Shown here piece by piece: positions 37,977 through 45,240 of a stretch of DNA of 64,000 nt. A program made the position numbers and the translations under genes. Position 1 is the first letter of the stretch, and each line of letters begins with the position of its first letter. A model generated the notes under the pieces. It worked only from the letters and a program-made list of their open reading frames with translations, was not told the DNA's origin and made no database searches. The stretch is from Paraburkholderia phenazinium (GTDB lineage Bacteria > Pseudomonadota > Gammaproteobacteria > Burkholderiales > Burkholderiaceae): positions 372,001 to 436,000 of the forward strand of contig NZ_FSRU01000002.1 of assembly GCF_900142845.1 (NCBI RefSeq), read 5' to 3'.

Positions 37977-39194
37977 CTACTCCGCGCCGAGCGGTCCCTC
38001 GGCTTGCGCCGACCTGCGCCGCGAGACGCTTTCCCACGCGGCCACCACGATCATCACGACGGTGGTGAGGCCGCCCGTCATCAGCAGATCGGTGTGGAAC
38101 GCGAACGGCGCGACGAGCGCGAGGAGTCCAAGCCCGATCCAGTGCGACAGCGGAAACCAGCCGTAGACGACGCGCTTGTACAGTCCATTGCCCGCGATGT
38201 AGATCGCCGGACCGCCGAGCAGCAGCCAGGCCGTCGGCCAGTCGATGTGCTCGGGCGGATGCAGGATCACGAGATCGTCGGCGGCCGCCGACACGATCAC
38301 GCCGGCCACCAGGATCACGTGCACGTAGTGGAAATACGCCGCCATCAGACCAGGCTCGCGGGCGCGCGCGATAGCGCGGCTGCCGGCGCTGCTGCTGGTG
38401 TCGAAGTAGACCCACCACATGGCGACGCTGCCGGCAAAACAGACCAGAAACGCAATGATCGACGGCGCGCTCCACGTGCCCAGATCCGAGAGCGTGCCGC
38501 CCGTCACGACCACCGACTCGCCGAGCCCGAGGATCACGAAGGCCTGACAGCGTTCGGCGATATGGCCGCCCTCGGTGCTGCGCCAGTCGGCGGCGCCCGA
38601 GCGGCCGAGCACGGGCAACGGGAAGCCGAACATCGGCGAAATGTACTCGCACAGCACCGCCACGCTCCAGCAGGCGAAGCGCGGCAGCCCGTCCAGCAGG
38701 CCGCCCGCGATCCACGCGATGCCCGAGATTGCGAGCCATCCGCAGATGCGGCGAAAGTTTGCAGTAAGCGCATGATGGCGGCCGAGAAACCCCAGCACCA
38801 CGAGGCTGCGGCCCACCTGGATCGCCACGTAACTGATCGCAAAGACGAGCCCGCGCTCGCCATAGGCAAGCGGCAGGCTCGCGGCCATTACCATGCCGAT
38901 CACCATCACGCCGAACAGCAATAGCCGCACCTGGATGCGCTCGGGGTTGAACCAGTTCGTCACCCAGCAGGTGTACTGCCAGCCGAGCCAGACCGCGAAC
39001 CAGAGCACCAGCGTCTCCAGCGCTCCGAATGCAGTCAGGTTGTGCACCAGTCGATGCGAGAGTTGCGTAACCGCAAACGCGTAGATCAGGTCGAAGAACA
39101 GTTCGACGTTGGTGACACGGGCTTCGTGTCCGTCGCGTTCGCGCAGGTAGCGCGCAGAGGTGGGGGCGAGCGGGCGGGGGGTGTCGCTGGGCAT
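37977..39194 (-). CDS. ltrA: Low temperature requirement protein A (LtrA) family membrane protein
   Basis: 405 residues with about eleven hydrophobic segments. The N-terminal RVTNVELFFDLIYAFAVTQL and later AERCQAFVILGLGESVVVTG are hallmarks of the LtrA family, first linked to growth at low temperature in Listeria; the molecular function is unknown. The start at 39194 has AAGGA upstream. It is convergent with DUF2968 and separate from the next minus-strand gene by a 105-base gap that contains a perfect inverted repeat. Confidence 0.88.
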   Translation of the reverse strand: MPSDTPRPLAPTSARYLRERDGHEARVTNVELFFDLIYAFAVTQLSHRLVHNLTAFGALETLVLWFAVWLGWQYTCWVTNWFNPERIQVRLLLFGVMVIGMVMAASLPLAYGERGLVFAISYVAIQVGRSLVVLGFLGRHHALTANFRRICGWLAISGIAWIAGGLLDGLPRFACWSVAVLCEYISPMFGFPLPVLGRSGAADWRSTEGGHIAERCQAFVILGLGESVVVTGGTLSDLGTWSAPSIIAFLVCFAGSVAMWWVYFDTSSSAGSRAIARAREPGLMAAYFHYVHVILVAGVIVSAAADDLVILHPPEHIDWPTAWLLLGGPAIYIAGNGLYKRVVYGWFPLSHWIGLGLLALVAPFAFHTDLLMTGGLTTVVMIVVAAWESVSRRRSAQAEGPLGAE

Positions 39195-39250
39195 GCTGTC
39201 GTTCCTTCTGGCGGGAGCGGGCAGGGGTCGGCGTGCCTGCTACGGTCAAG

Positions 39251-39278
39251 CTACGTCACACCGCGTGGTGTGACGTAG
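39251..39278. repeat. Perfect 12-bp inverted repeat upstream of ltrA
   Basis: CTACGTCACACC (39251-39262), loop GCGT, GGTGTGACGTAG (39267-39278). No T run. It lies about 57 bases upstream of the ltrA start and 22 bases past the small gene that ends at 39300, so it may be an operator or a transcript end. Confidence 0.7.
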
Positions 39279-39299
39279 CGTGTCGTTCAGGTAATGCGT

Positions 39300-39473
39300 C
39301 TACGGATGTTTCTTTTCTTTGGCGGGCGAGCGCGGCGCCTTGTCGGGATGCGGCCGTTCGGTCGGATCGACGGCGATCGGGTCGCTGGCGGGGAAGGTTT
39401 CGTCGAGGGCCTCGTCGAGACGGTCTTCGGCCGTTTCACCGGGGGGCGGCGCGTGGGGCTTCGGCTTGGTCAT
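39300..39473 (-). CDS. Small acidic protein with DETFPASDP motif
   Basis: 57 residues from ATG 39473, which has GGAGG five bases upstream; the longer open frame has no support. The sequence has a Pro/Lys N-terminus, the core EDRLDEALDETFPASDPIAV and a basic C-terminus (PAKEKKHP). I recall the LDEALxETFPASDP motif from many short proteobacterial proteins of unknown role. Highly charged, no signal peptide, likely disordered and cytoplasmic. Confidence 0.7.
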   Translation of the reverse strand: MTKPKPHAPPPGETAEDRLDEALDETFPASDPIAVDPTERPHPDKAPRSPAKEKKHP

Positions 39474-39677
39474 GGGGTCCTCCGCATAGGGTATCGAGCA
39501 GTCAGGATAGCGCAATCCTGCCGCCGCTCGCACCCCTGCCTGCGCGCATGCCGCGCCGAGCCACACGACGCCACAAAATTCCTTGAAATTGACGGTGATT
39601 GACTCGTCTTGGGTGTGTCGCGGGAGATGGCCTGTACGGGCCGCCGCCGGGCGGCAACGAGACGAGGTGGCGCAGCT

Positions 39678-39905
39678 ATGGAATCGAACGGGTCGCGGCA
39701 GGCGCAACGCTTTAACGCGTCACACGTCGTGGAGGCGGAACTGGAACATCTTGACTGGGCCACGCGGCAACCGATGGTCCGCATGTTCAGCGCCGACTAC
39801 TGGCGGCGCCGCGTGCTGGCGGTGAAAGCCGCCTACGAACTGACGCACCAGCAGGGGGTGCGTATCGAACAGATCCTGCAGCGGCTGGGCGACCCGGTGG
39901 AGTAG
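39678..39905 (+). CDS. Small hypothetical protein
   Basis: 75 residues from ATG 39678, with GAGGTGG eight bases upstream. I do not recognise the family. The protein is mostly alpha-helical in appearance, with alternating charges (VVEAELEHLDWATRQPM, YWRRRVLAVKAAYELTHQQG, EQILQRLGDPVE). No signal peptide or membrane segment. It is divergent from the DETFPASDP gene and converges with the Hfq-like gene 20 bases downstream. Codon use fits the genome, so it is probably real. Confidence 0.55.
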   Translation: MESNGSRQAQRFNASHVVEAELEHLDWATRQPMVRMFSADYWRRRVLAVKAAYELTHQQGVRIEQILQRLGDPVE

Positions 39906-39924
39906 CCCGCCGCGCTTCCAGGCC

Positions 39925-40419
39925 TTATTCGTGGCCGTTGTTGTTGCCGCCGCCGTTACCGTGGCCATTCCCGTCGCCATTGCCATTGCCGGTGCCGAAC
40001 AGGCGCCGGCGGCGCGTGACGACCACCGGACCGTCCGACGGCGTGCGCTCGGATGACGGCGTACGTTCGGCAGGCGGCTGGGCGCCGTACGACTCGCGCG
40101 GTTCACGGGGTTCACGCGGCTCGCGATGCTCACGCGGTTCGCGCGAACCATGCGGGCCCCGCGTGGTGTGTTCGCCGTGCGACGGCCGGCCGGCGCGCGG
40201 CGCGGGCCGGGTGCCGGTATCCAGCTGGACGGTGGAGATGGCGCGCTTGTAGATGCCTTGCAAGCCGACCGGCGTGCGCAGCATCACCAGGTATTGATCG
40301 AACGACTCGATGCATCCCGTCAGGCGAATGCCATTGACAAGATAGATTTCGACGCGCTTTCGTTCTTTGCGCGCTGCGTTCATGAAGTCGTTTTGCGGAT
40401 GCGATTCTGCGGATGCCAT
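39925..40419 (-). CDS. Long-tailed Hfq-like RNA chaperone (second Hfq)
   Basis: 164 residues from ATG 40419. Residues 8-66 are an Sm/Hfq core: [40 protein letters not shown] and [10 protein letters not shown] align with Hfq (NALRKE, YLVNGIKL, SFDQY, YKHAIS). The rest is unlike E. coli Hfq: a stretch of REP tripeptide repeats (about 93-109), a Pro/Ser/Arg segment and a Gly/Asn-rich tail (141-164, [18 protein letters not shown]). Burkholderia cenocepacia is known to carry a second, longer Hfq, which this resembles. The usual KH of the Sm2 motif is KR here. No clear ribosome site precedes the ATG; a TTG two codons earlier is possible. Confidence 0.82.
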   Translation of the reverse strand: MASAESHPQNDFMNAARKERKRVEIYLVNGIRLTGCIESFDQYLVMLRTPVGLQGIYKRAISTVQLDTGTRPAPRAGRPSHGEHTTRGPHGSREPREHREPREPREPRESYGAQPPAERTPSSERTPSDGPVVVTRRRRLFGTGNGNGDGNGHGNGGGNNNGHE

Positions 40420-40827
40420 GGACAAGTCAGGTAAGAAGGACAGTTGCTCGCCGCGATTCTACCCTTTTCGGGGAAAAGCGCGCGGGGGGGAGCGATGTGG
40501 GTCCACTATAACGGCTTGCGCGCCTGGAAGCATCTGATAACTGGCCCTCGTAACGTTGAGTTACGAATCTGGCTAGGGATCTGGCCGACAAATGCTGACC
40601 GTTCAGCGCCGGGGTCAGAGATATCTGTAAGGGCGCGGAATAAAACCTCTCCTGGGTACGTTTATCCCTTATAGCAGCGCACATATCGTGGGCTGCAATT
40701 CGGCTTCGCACTGTCTGGCGGCCCACGTTGGGCGAGCTGCCGGACACGCAGGCTGCGACGGCTTGCTGCGCCCGCTGCGCGGCAATACGCCACGCCGGCG
40801 ACGCCGAGCGCCTCCAGGAGACATTCT
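40420..40827. other. Intergenic region with inverted repeat and candidate ECF promoter
   Basis: No gene is supported. It contains a perfect inverted repeat TCGTAAC-gttga-GTTACGA (40548-40566), a possible minus-strand TATAGT near 40505-40511 for the Hfq-like gene, and an ECF-type promoter candidate at 40637-40662. Confidence 0.5.
40637..40662 (+). promoter_or_regulatory. Candidate ECF sigma factor promoter
   Basis: GGAATAAA (40637-40644), 14 bases, then CGTT (40659-40662). The GGAA-type -35 with a CGTT-type -10 resembles ECF-dependent promoters. It lies upstream of a small lipoprotein gene, an ECF sigma gene and its anti-sigma gene, which would fit autoregulation. Confidence 0.4.
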
Positions 40828-40974
40828 ATGAAATTATTCCGTATTTTTTCGACTGCATGCATGCTCGTGGCGCTCGGTTTGGCGTCACTCGCCGTCACCG
40901 GCTGCACCTCGCCCGGCGACTCCGGTTCCAGCAACAGCAGCACCGGCTCGACCAGCAGCACCGGCGGTTACTGA
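40828..40974 (+). CDS. 48-residue lipoprotein encoded ahead of the ECF sigma gene
   Basis: A start ATG at 40828 with AGGAG seven bases upstream encodes a signal peptide (MKLFRIFSTACMLVALGLAS) ending in the lipobox AVTGC (Cys26). The mature chain has only about 23 residues, nearly all Ser, Gly and Thr, ending in GGY. It stops 24 bases before the sigma factor GTG, so the three genes probably form one transcript. Function unknown; it may be an envelope sensor or a target of the ECF system. It resembles entericidin-type tiny lipoproteins only in size. Confidence 0.72.
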   Translation: MKLFRIFSTACMLVALGLASLAVTGCTSPGDSGSSNSSTGSTSSTGGY

Positions 40975-40998
40975 CCGCCCGCGCGTCGCGTTCGCCGC

Positions 40999-41517
40999 GT
41001 GAAGTTCGAAGCGGAAGTGATTTCATGGCTCCCGCAGTTGCGTCGCTATGCGCGCGCACTGACGGGCGATTCCGCATGGGCGGACGATCTGGTGCAGGAC
41101 ACCGCGGAGCGCGCCTTGGCGCGCTGGGCCGCGTTTCGTCCTAACAGCAATCTGCGGGCGTGGCTGCTGACGATTCTGCGCCATCTCTACATCGACCAGC
41201 TGCGGGCCCGCCGCGAGATCGCGGTTGACGAAGAGAGCGCACCGTGGCGCAATCTGGAAGCGCCGCCGGGAGAAGTCGACGGCCTCGTGCTGCGCGATCT
41301 GCAACGGGCGTTGTACTGCCTGCCGCTCGAGCAGCGCGAAGTGCTGCTGCTCGTTTGCGTGGAGGAGCTGACTTATCAGGAAGCATCGGTTGCGCTCAGC
41401 GTGCCGGTCGGCACGGTGATGTCGCGTTTGTCGCGTGCGCGCGAGCACATGCGTGTGCTTCTGATCGAAGGGCCGACGCGCAAATCCGCGCCGCTCAAAG
41501 TAGTGAGAAATCCGTGA
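40999..41517 (+). CDS. ECF-type RNA polymerase sigma factor
   Basis: 172 residues from a GTG at 40999 (no ATG is available in frame, and no clear ribosome site). Region 2: LPQLRRYARALTGDSAWADDLVQDTAERAL with the following RAWLLTILRHLYIDQLR, split here as seen. Region 4: LYCLPLEQREVLLLVCVEELTYQEASVALSVPVGTVMSRLSRAR, the helix-turn-helix that reads the -35. It overlaps the anti-sigma gene by one base (TGATG), a classic sigma/anti-sigma pair. The likely signal is envelope or oxidative stress, not readable from sequence. Confidence 0.93.
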   Translation: MKFEAEVISWLPQLRRYARALTGDSAWADDLVQDTAERALARWAAFRPNSNLRAWLLTILRHLYIDQLRARREIAVDEESAPWRNLEAPPGEVDGLVLRDLQRALYCLPLEQREVLLLVCVEELTYQEASVALSVPVGTVMSRLSRAREHMRVLLIEGPTRKSAPLKVVRNP

Positions 41518-42314
41518 TGAGCCACAACGACCACGATCCCGCTGTGCCCAAGCCGCCTGACCCGGAGGCGCTGTCGGCGTTCGTCGACCGCGAGTTGCCG
41601 GACGAGGCGGACGCCGTCGTGCTCGAGCATCTCGCGCGCGATCCGCAGGCCGCCGCGCAGGTGGCGGCGTGGCGCGCGCAGAAGGCGGCGCTCAAGGCCT
41701 TGTGCGGAGCGCCGCTCGCTCACGAGCCGTCGTTCATCGTGTTGCGTGCGCCGGTGCCATGGTGGCGGCGTGCCGGCCTCGCCGCGTGCTGGCTCGTTGC
41801 CGGCGCGGGTCTCGCGCTGGTGTTAGGGCCGCTCGCGCCGCGCCTCTCGGGCGGCTTGATCGGCCATGATCCGATGGGCCTCGCGCAACGCGCCGACATC
41901 GCCTACGCCGTCTATACGCCGGAGCAGCGCCATCCGGTCGAGGTTGCCGCGAGCGAGGAACAACATCTGATTACCTGGTTGTCCAAACGCCTGAACCGGC
42001 CGCTCTCGGTGCCGTCGTTGCAGGAGTACGGCTATTCGCTGGTGGGCGGACGTCTGCTGCCGGGCGAAGCGGGGCCGGCGGCGCAGTTCATGTACGAGAA
42101 TCCCACGGGTTCGCGGCTCACGCTCTACGTGACCGGCATTCCCGACGACGAAACCGCCTTCCGTCTGTTTCGCGACGGCAATCGCCGCACCTTCTACTGG
42201 GTCAGCGATCACATGGGCTATGCGTTATCCGGGCCGATCTCGGAGGGCAAGCTGCGCACGATGGCCATTGACGTGTGCAGCGCGCTCGGCGGCAAGCCGG
42301 AGTCCTGGCAGTAG
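41517..42314 (+). CDS. Anti-sigma factor, single-pass membrane protein
   Basis: 265 residues. The N-terminal anti-sigma domain (about 15-70: PEALSAFVDRELPDEADAVV) lacks the HxxxCxxC zinc motif, so it belongs to the zinc-free type. One membrane helix (about 82-105, GLAACWLVAGAGLALVLGPL) is followed by a periplasmic domain with YTPEQRHPVEVAASEEQHLI and a C-terminal region typical of this anti-sigma group (EYGYSLVGGRLLPGEAGPAA, TLYVTGIPDDETAFRL). Coupled to the sigma gene. In this family the periplasmic part senses the signal. Confidence 0.9.
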   Translation: MSHNDHDPAVPKPPDPEALSAFVDRELPDEADAVVLEHLARDPQAAAQVAAWRAQKAALKALCGAPLAHEPSFIVLRAPVPWWRRAGLAACWLVAGAGLALVLGPLAPRLSGGLIGHDPMGLAQRADIAYAVYTPEQRHPVEVAASEEQHLITWLSKRLNRPLSVPSLQEYGYSLVGGRLLPGEAGPAAQFMYENPTGSRLTLYVTGIPDDETAFRLFRDGNRRTFYWVSDHMGYALSGPISEGKLRTMAIDVCSALGGKPESWQ

Positions 42315-42568
42315 GTCCCCGTCAGCGTGCTGCCCGGATTCTGCCGGGTATGTCGCGCGCTGAAACATGCTGTAACGCACACGCGTCGTGTGACTGACGC
42401 GCAGCCGGAATAGTGCGGTGCGGCGCCTCGTTTAGATAGTGCGGGTCCGTGCTGCTGCTGCGTTTTCACGCAGACGGCGGAGCGGACGGATGCGAGGCAA
42501 ACGATGGGGTCTTCACGGTGACAACCGCGTGGGCGGTTGCGACGCCGGACCGTCGGGCGAGACGAATC

Positions 42569-43048
42569 ATGCGTAATATCAAAGGGCGCTGCACCGTACT
42601 ATGCCTGTGTCTGGCGTGTGCGGCGCCGGTGGCGGCGCAGTCCGCCGCGGACAGCGTGGCGAATGCCGCGCCGCCGTGCCAGACGATCGCGGGTGAGGCC
42701 GAGATCGACGGCACGATGCAGCAGATCACAGGCCTCGCGTGCCAGCAACCGGACGGCACCTGGCAGATCGTGCAGGGCGCCGACAATACCGTGGCGCTGT
42801 ATCCGGCGCCGGTCTATCCGTACTACGATCCATGGTATTGGGGCGGTGTCGTTTCAGTCGGATTCGGCGGGACGTTTGTTTTCGTCGACCGCTTTCATCA
42901 TCGCTATCCGATCGGTTATGTGCATTTCAGCCGTGCGTCGTACGGCGCGCGGGTGCGCACGGGCGGCTGGCACGGGGGTGCCGGCACCTGGCAGGGCAGC
43001 GGCGGAATGCATGGCGGCTGGGGCGGTGGGGGCGGGATGCATCGTTGA
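42569..43048 (+). CDS. Exported Gly/His-rich protein, unknown
   Basis: 159 residues from ATG 42569. Signal peptide with cleavage near residue 23 (PVAAQ). The mature part has two cysteines (CQTIAGEAEIDG..., LACQQPDGTWQIVQ), a SH3-like stretch, then an aromatic segment PYYDPWYWGGVVSVGFGG and a C-terminal Gly/His/Trp-rich tail (GGWHGGAGTWQGSGGMHGGW). I do not recognise the family by name, although short periplasmic proteins with such tails are common in Burkholderia. It lies 254 bases after the anti-sigma gene, in the same direction; co-regulation is possible. A small inverted repeat (ACACG-CGT-CGTGT) lies near 42381 in that gap. Confidence 0.65.
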   Translation: MRNIKGRCTVLCLCLACAAPVAAQSAADSVANAAPPCQTIAGEAEIDGTMQQITGLACQQPDGTWQIVQGADNTVALYPAPVYPYYDPWYWGGVVSVGFGGTFVFVDRFHHRYPIGYVHFSRASYGARVRTGGWHGGAGTWQGSGGMHGGWGGGGGMHR

Positions 43049-43103
43049 GCGCGGCCGCACTCCGGGTGGCCGTCCCCCGGCCGTCGCAGTCAAAGGAGTC
43101 GCC

Positions 43104-44681
43104 TTGACACGTATCTTGCCGCCGAACGTTTCGCAAGCGCAGTTCGACCGGGCGCTCGCCGCATGGAGCGCGGTGCTGGGCGAGCAGCATGTGGTGTCGT
43201 CCGGGTCCGAACTGGCCTCGTATCGCGATCCGTTTGCGCCGGGCCAGGCCGCGGCGTTCGCCGCGTCCGCCGCGCTGCGGCCGGACTCGGTCGAGGCTAT
43301 CCGCGCCGTGTTGCGCATCGCCACGCAGTACCGCATGCCGCTCTGGACCGTTTCCACTGGCCGCAACTTTGCGTACGGCGGCGCCGCGCCGCGGCTGACG
43401 GGTTCCGTCGTGCTCGATCTGCAGCGGATGAACCGCATTCTTGAGGTGAACGAAACGCTGGCTTACGCCCTCGTCGAACCCGGCGTCAGTTACTTCGACC
43501 TGTATGCGTACCTGCGCAACAACGGTCATCGCTTGTGGGTCGATCCGCCGGCGGCCGGTTGGGGCAGCGTGATCGGCAATACGCTGGAGCGCGGTTTCGG
43601 CTATACGTCCTATGGCGATCATGCGGCCAGCCAGTGCGGCATGGAAGTGGTGCTGGCCAATGGCGAGGTCGTGCGCACGGGGATGGGGGCGATCGAGATC
43701 GGCACGTCATGGCAGGCGTTTCAGCCGGGCTACGGCCCGTCGTTCGATGCGATGTTCATGCAGTCGAACTACGGCGTGGTCACGAAGATGGGCGTGTGGC
43801 TGATGCCTGCGCCGCCGGCGTATCTGCTCGGCGAAATCCAGTTTCGCCGCGAGGAGGATCTGGAAGCGATCGTCGAGATTCTGCGGCCGCTGCGGCTGGA
43901 CGAAACCATCCGCAACAATGCCGTGATCGAGGGTGGCTTGCGCCGCGCGGCAGGCCTGACGCCGCGGGCGCAATGGTACGAGGGGACGGGACCGATGCCG
44001 GAGCCGGCGATCGAGGCGATGCTGAAGAAGCTCGAAGTGGGGCGGTGGAATCTGCATTTCGCGCTATACGGTACGCCCGAATTGATCGACGCGCGTTACG
44101 CGATCGTGCAACAGGCGTTCGCGCGGGTGCCGCAGGCGAAGCTGCTCGCGCGTCTCTATCGCGGCGACGAGCAGCCCGCCGGCGGCGGCGATCGCAACAT
44201 GGCCGGCATTCCCGCCATGAGCGCCTTCCGGATGCTCGACTGGCGCGGCGGCGCGGGCGCGCACGTCGATTTTTCGCCGGTGTGTCCGGCGACCGGGCGC
44301 GATGCGATGCGCCAGTACACGATGGCGAAGGCCCGCGCCGCCGAATACGGCTTCGATTACTACGGCGGCTTCACGGCCGGCACGCGCCATCTGAATCATA
44401 TCTTTGCGGCCATTTTCGATCGCGACAACGCCGGGCAGGCGGAGCTGGCTGGCGATCTGCTGCGCGCGCTGATGAGCGATGCGCGTGCGGCCGGTTACGG
44501 CGAATATCGGGCGCATCTGGCGTATATGGATTTCGCGGCCGCGCAGTACAGTTTCAACGACGGTGCGTTGCTGCGCTTGTCGGAGACGATCAAGGATGCG
44601 CTCGACCCGGCCGGCATCCTGTCGCCGGGTAAACAGGGCGTGTGGCCGGCAGCGTGGCGCGATCGGCGCGGTTATACGTGA
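43104..44681 (+). CDS. FAD-dependent oxidase of the vanillyl-alcohol oxidase / 4-cresol dehydrogenase family
   Basis: 525 residues from a TTG at 43104, chosen because AAAGGAG lies 5 bases upstream; the open frame further left is the preceding gene. The FAD-binding PCMH domain has STGRNFAYGGAAPR (85-97), VDPPAAGWGSVIGNTLERGF and YTSYGDHAASQCGMEVVLANG, which follow fungal vanillyl-alcohol oxidase closely, then GYGPSFDAMFMQSNYGVVTK and the C-terminal cap domain. Members oxidise para-alkylphenols such as vanillyl alcohol, eugenol or p-cresol. The partner cytochrome used by 4-cresol dehydrogenases is not seen next door, so an oxidase mode using oxygen is plausible. The substrate is not assignable. 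Confidence 0.85.
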   Translation: MTRILPPNVSQAQFDRALAAWSAVLGEQHVVSSGSELASYRDPFAPGQAAAFAASAALRPDSVEAIRAVLRIATQYRMPLWTVSTGRNFAYGGAAPRLTGSVVLDLQRMNRILEVNETLAYALVEPGVSYFDLYAYLRNNGHRLWVDPPAAGWGSVIGNTLERGFGYTSYGDHAASQCGMEVVLANGEVVRTGMGAIEIGTSWQAFQPGYGPSFDAMFMQSNYGVVTKMGVWLMPAPPAYLLGEIQFRREEDLEAIVEILRPLRLDETIRNNAVIEGGLRRAAGLTPRAQWYEGTGPMPEPAIEAMLKKLEVGRWNLHFALYGTPELIDARYAIVQQAFARVPQAKLLARLYRGDEQPAGGGDRNMAGIPAMSAFRMLDWRGGAGAHVDFSPVCPATGRDAMRQYTMAKARAAEYGFDYYGGFTAGTRHLNHIFAAIFDRDNAGQAELAGDLLRALMSDARAAGYGEYRAHLAYMDFAAAQYSFNDGALLRLSETIKDALDPAGILSPGKQGVWPAAWRDRRGYT

Positions 44682-44751
44682 CGGGGCGTGGTGTGTTGCG
44701 ATGGACGGCGATGATGTTCTGACTTGCGATTGAGAGAACCGAAAACAGCCC

Positions 44752-45227
44752 ATGGACAGACGCGCTTTTATCATGACCGGTGCGTGGCTTTCGGCGGCGA
44801 CCGGCGCGTTGCCGTGGACGACGCAGACGCAGACACAGACGCAGACGCACGCCGCCGTGACGCGCAATACGATGGCGCTGGTGGACACGAGCCTCGCATC
44901 GGCACGCGCGTTCTCTCACGATGCCGCGCGCAGGGGATAGCCGTCTTCGAAATCGACCACGACGCCGGCAACGACATCGGCACGCTCTGGTACACGACCC
45001 TGGCGCCGCGCCTCGCTGCGGCACCCGGTCTCGTGATTGGCGTCGTGCGTGCGTCCGATTACTTTGTGCTTGGAGAACTCGCGTTGCGTTCAACGGGCCT
45101 GGTCGAACACCGCTGCGAACGATGCGCGGGCCGGCGCACGCCAGTGGCATTCCTGCTTGGACCTGCCACGAAGGCGACGCGCGGGACCCGCGGGTCCCGC
45201 GTCATACGATGCACGTCCGGGGCCTGA
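44752..45227 (+). pseudogene. Tat-signal exported protein gene with a frameshift
   Basis: Frame 1 starts at ATG 44752 with a twin-arginine signal (MDRRAFIMTGAWLSAATG), a QTQTQTQT stretch from a CAGACG-type hexamer repeat and then TRNTMALVDTSLASARAFSHDAA, and stops at 44940. The protein continues in another frame as AQGIAVFEIDHDAGNDIG, LWYTTLAPRLAAAPGLVIGV and ASDYFVLGELALR to a TGA at 45227. A one-base loss in the GC run near 44924-44932 explains the break. The intact product would be about 158 residues. Whether this is a true mutation or a sequencing error cannot be told. I do not recognise a named domain. It lies 70 bases after the flavoprotein gene in the same direction. Confidence 0.65.
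45181..45200. repeat. Perfect 20-bp GC palindrome
   Basis: GCGGGACCCG followed by its exact reverse complement CGGGTCCCGC, extended by GAC/GTC with two unpaired bases. Located between the frameshifted gene and the converging DUF1571 gene. No T run, so a weak terminator at best. Confidence 0.6.
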
Positions 45228-45240
45228 AGAACAACGTCGC

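Noticed and set aside
42537..43103. N-terminal extension of the flavoprotein (frame open from 42537)
   Set aside because: It overlaps the exported Gly/His-rich protein in another frame, and a strong ribosome site sits before the TTG at 43104.
44821..44850. Phase-variable CAGACG hexamer repeat
   Set aside because: A six-base unit keeps the frame, so changes in copy number cannot explain the frameshift further downstream.
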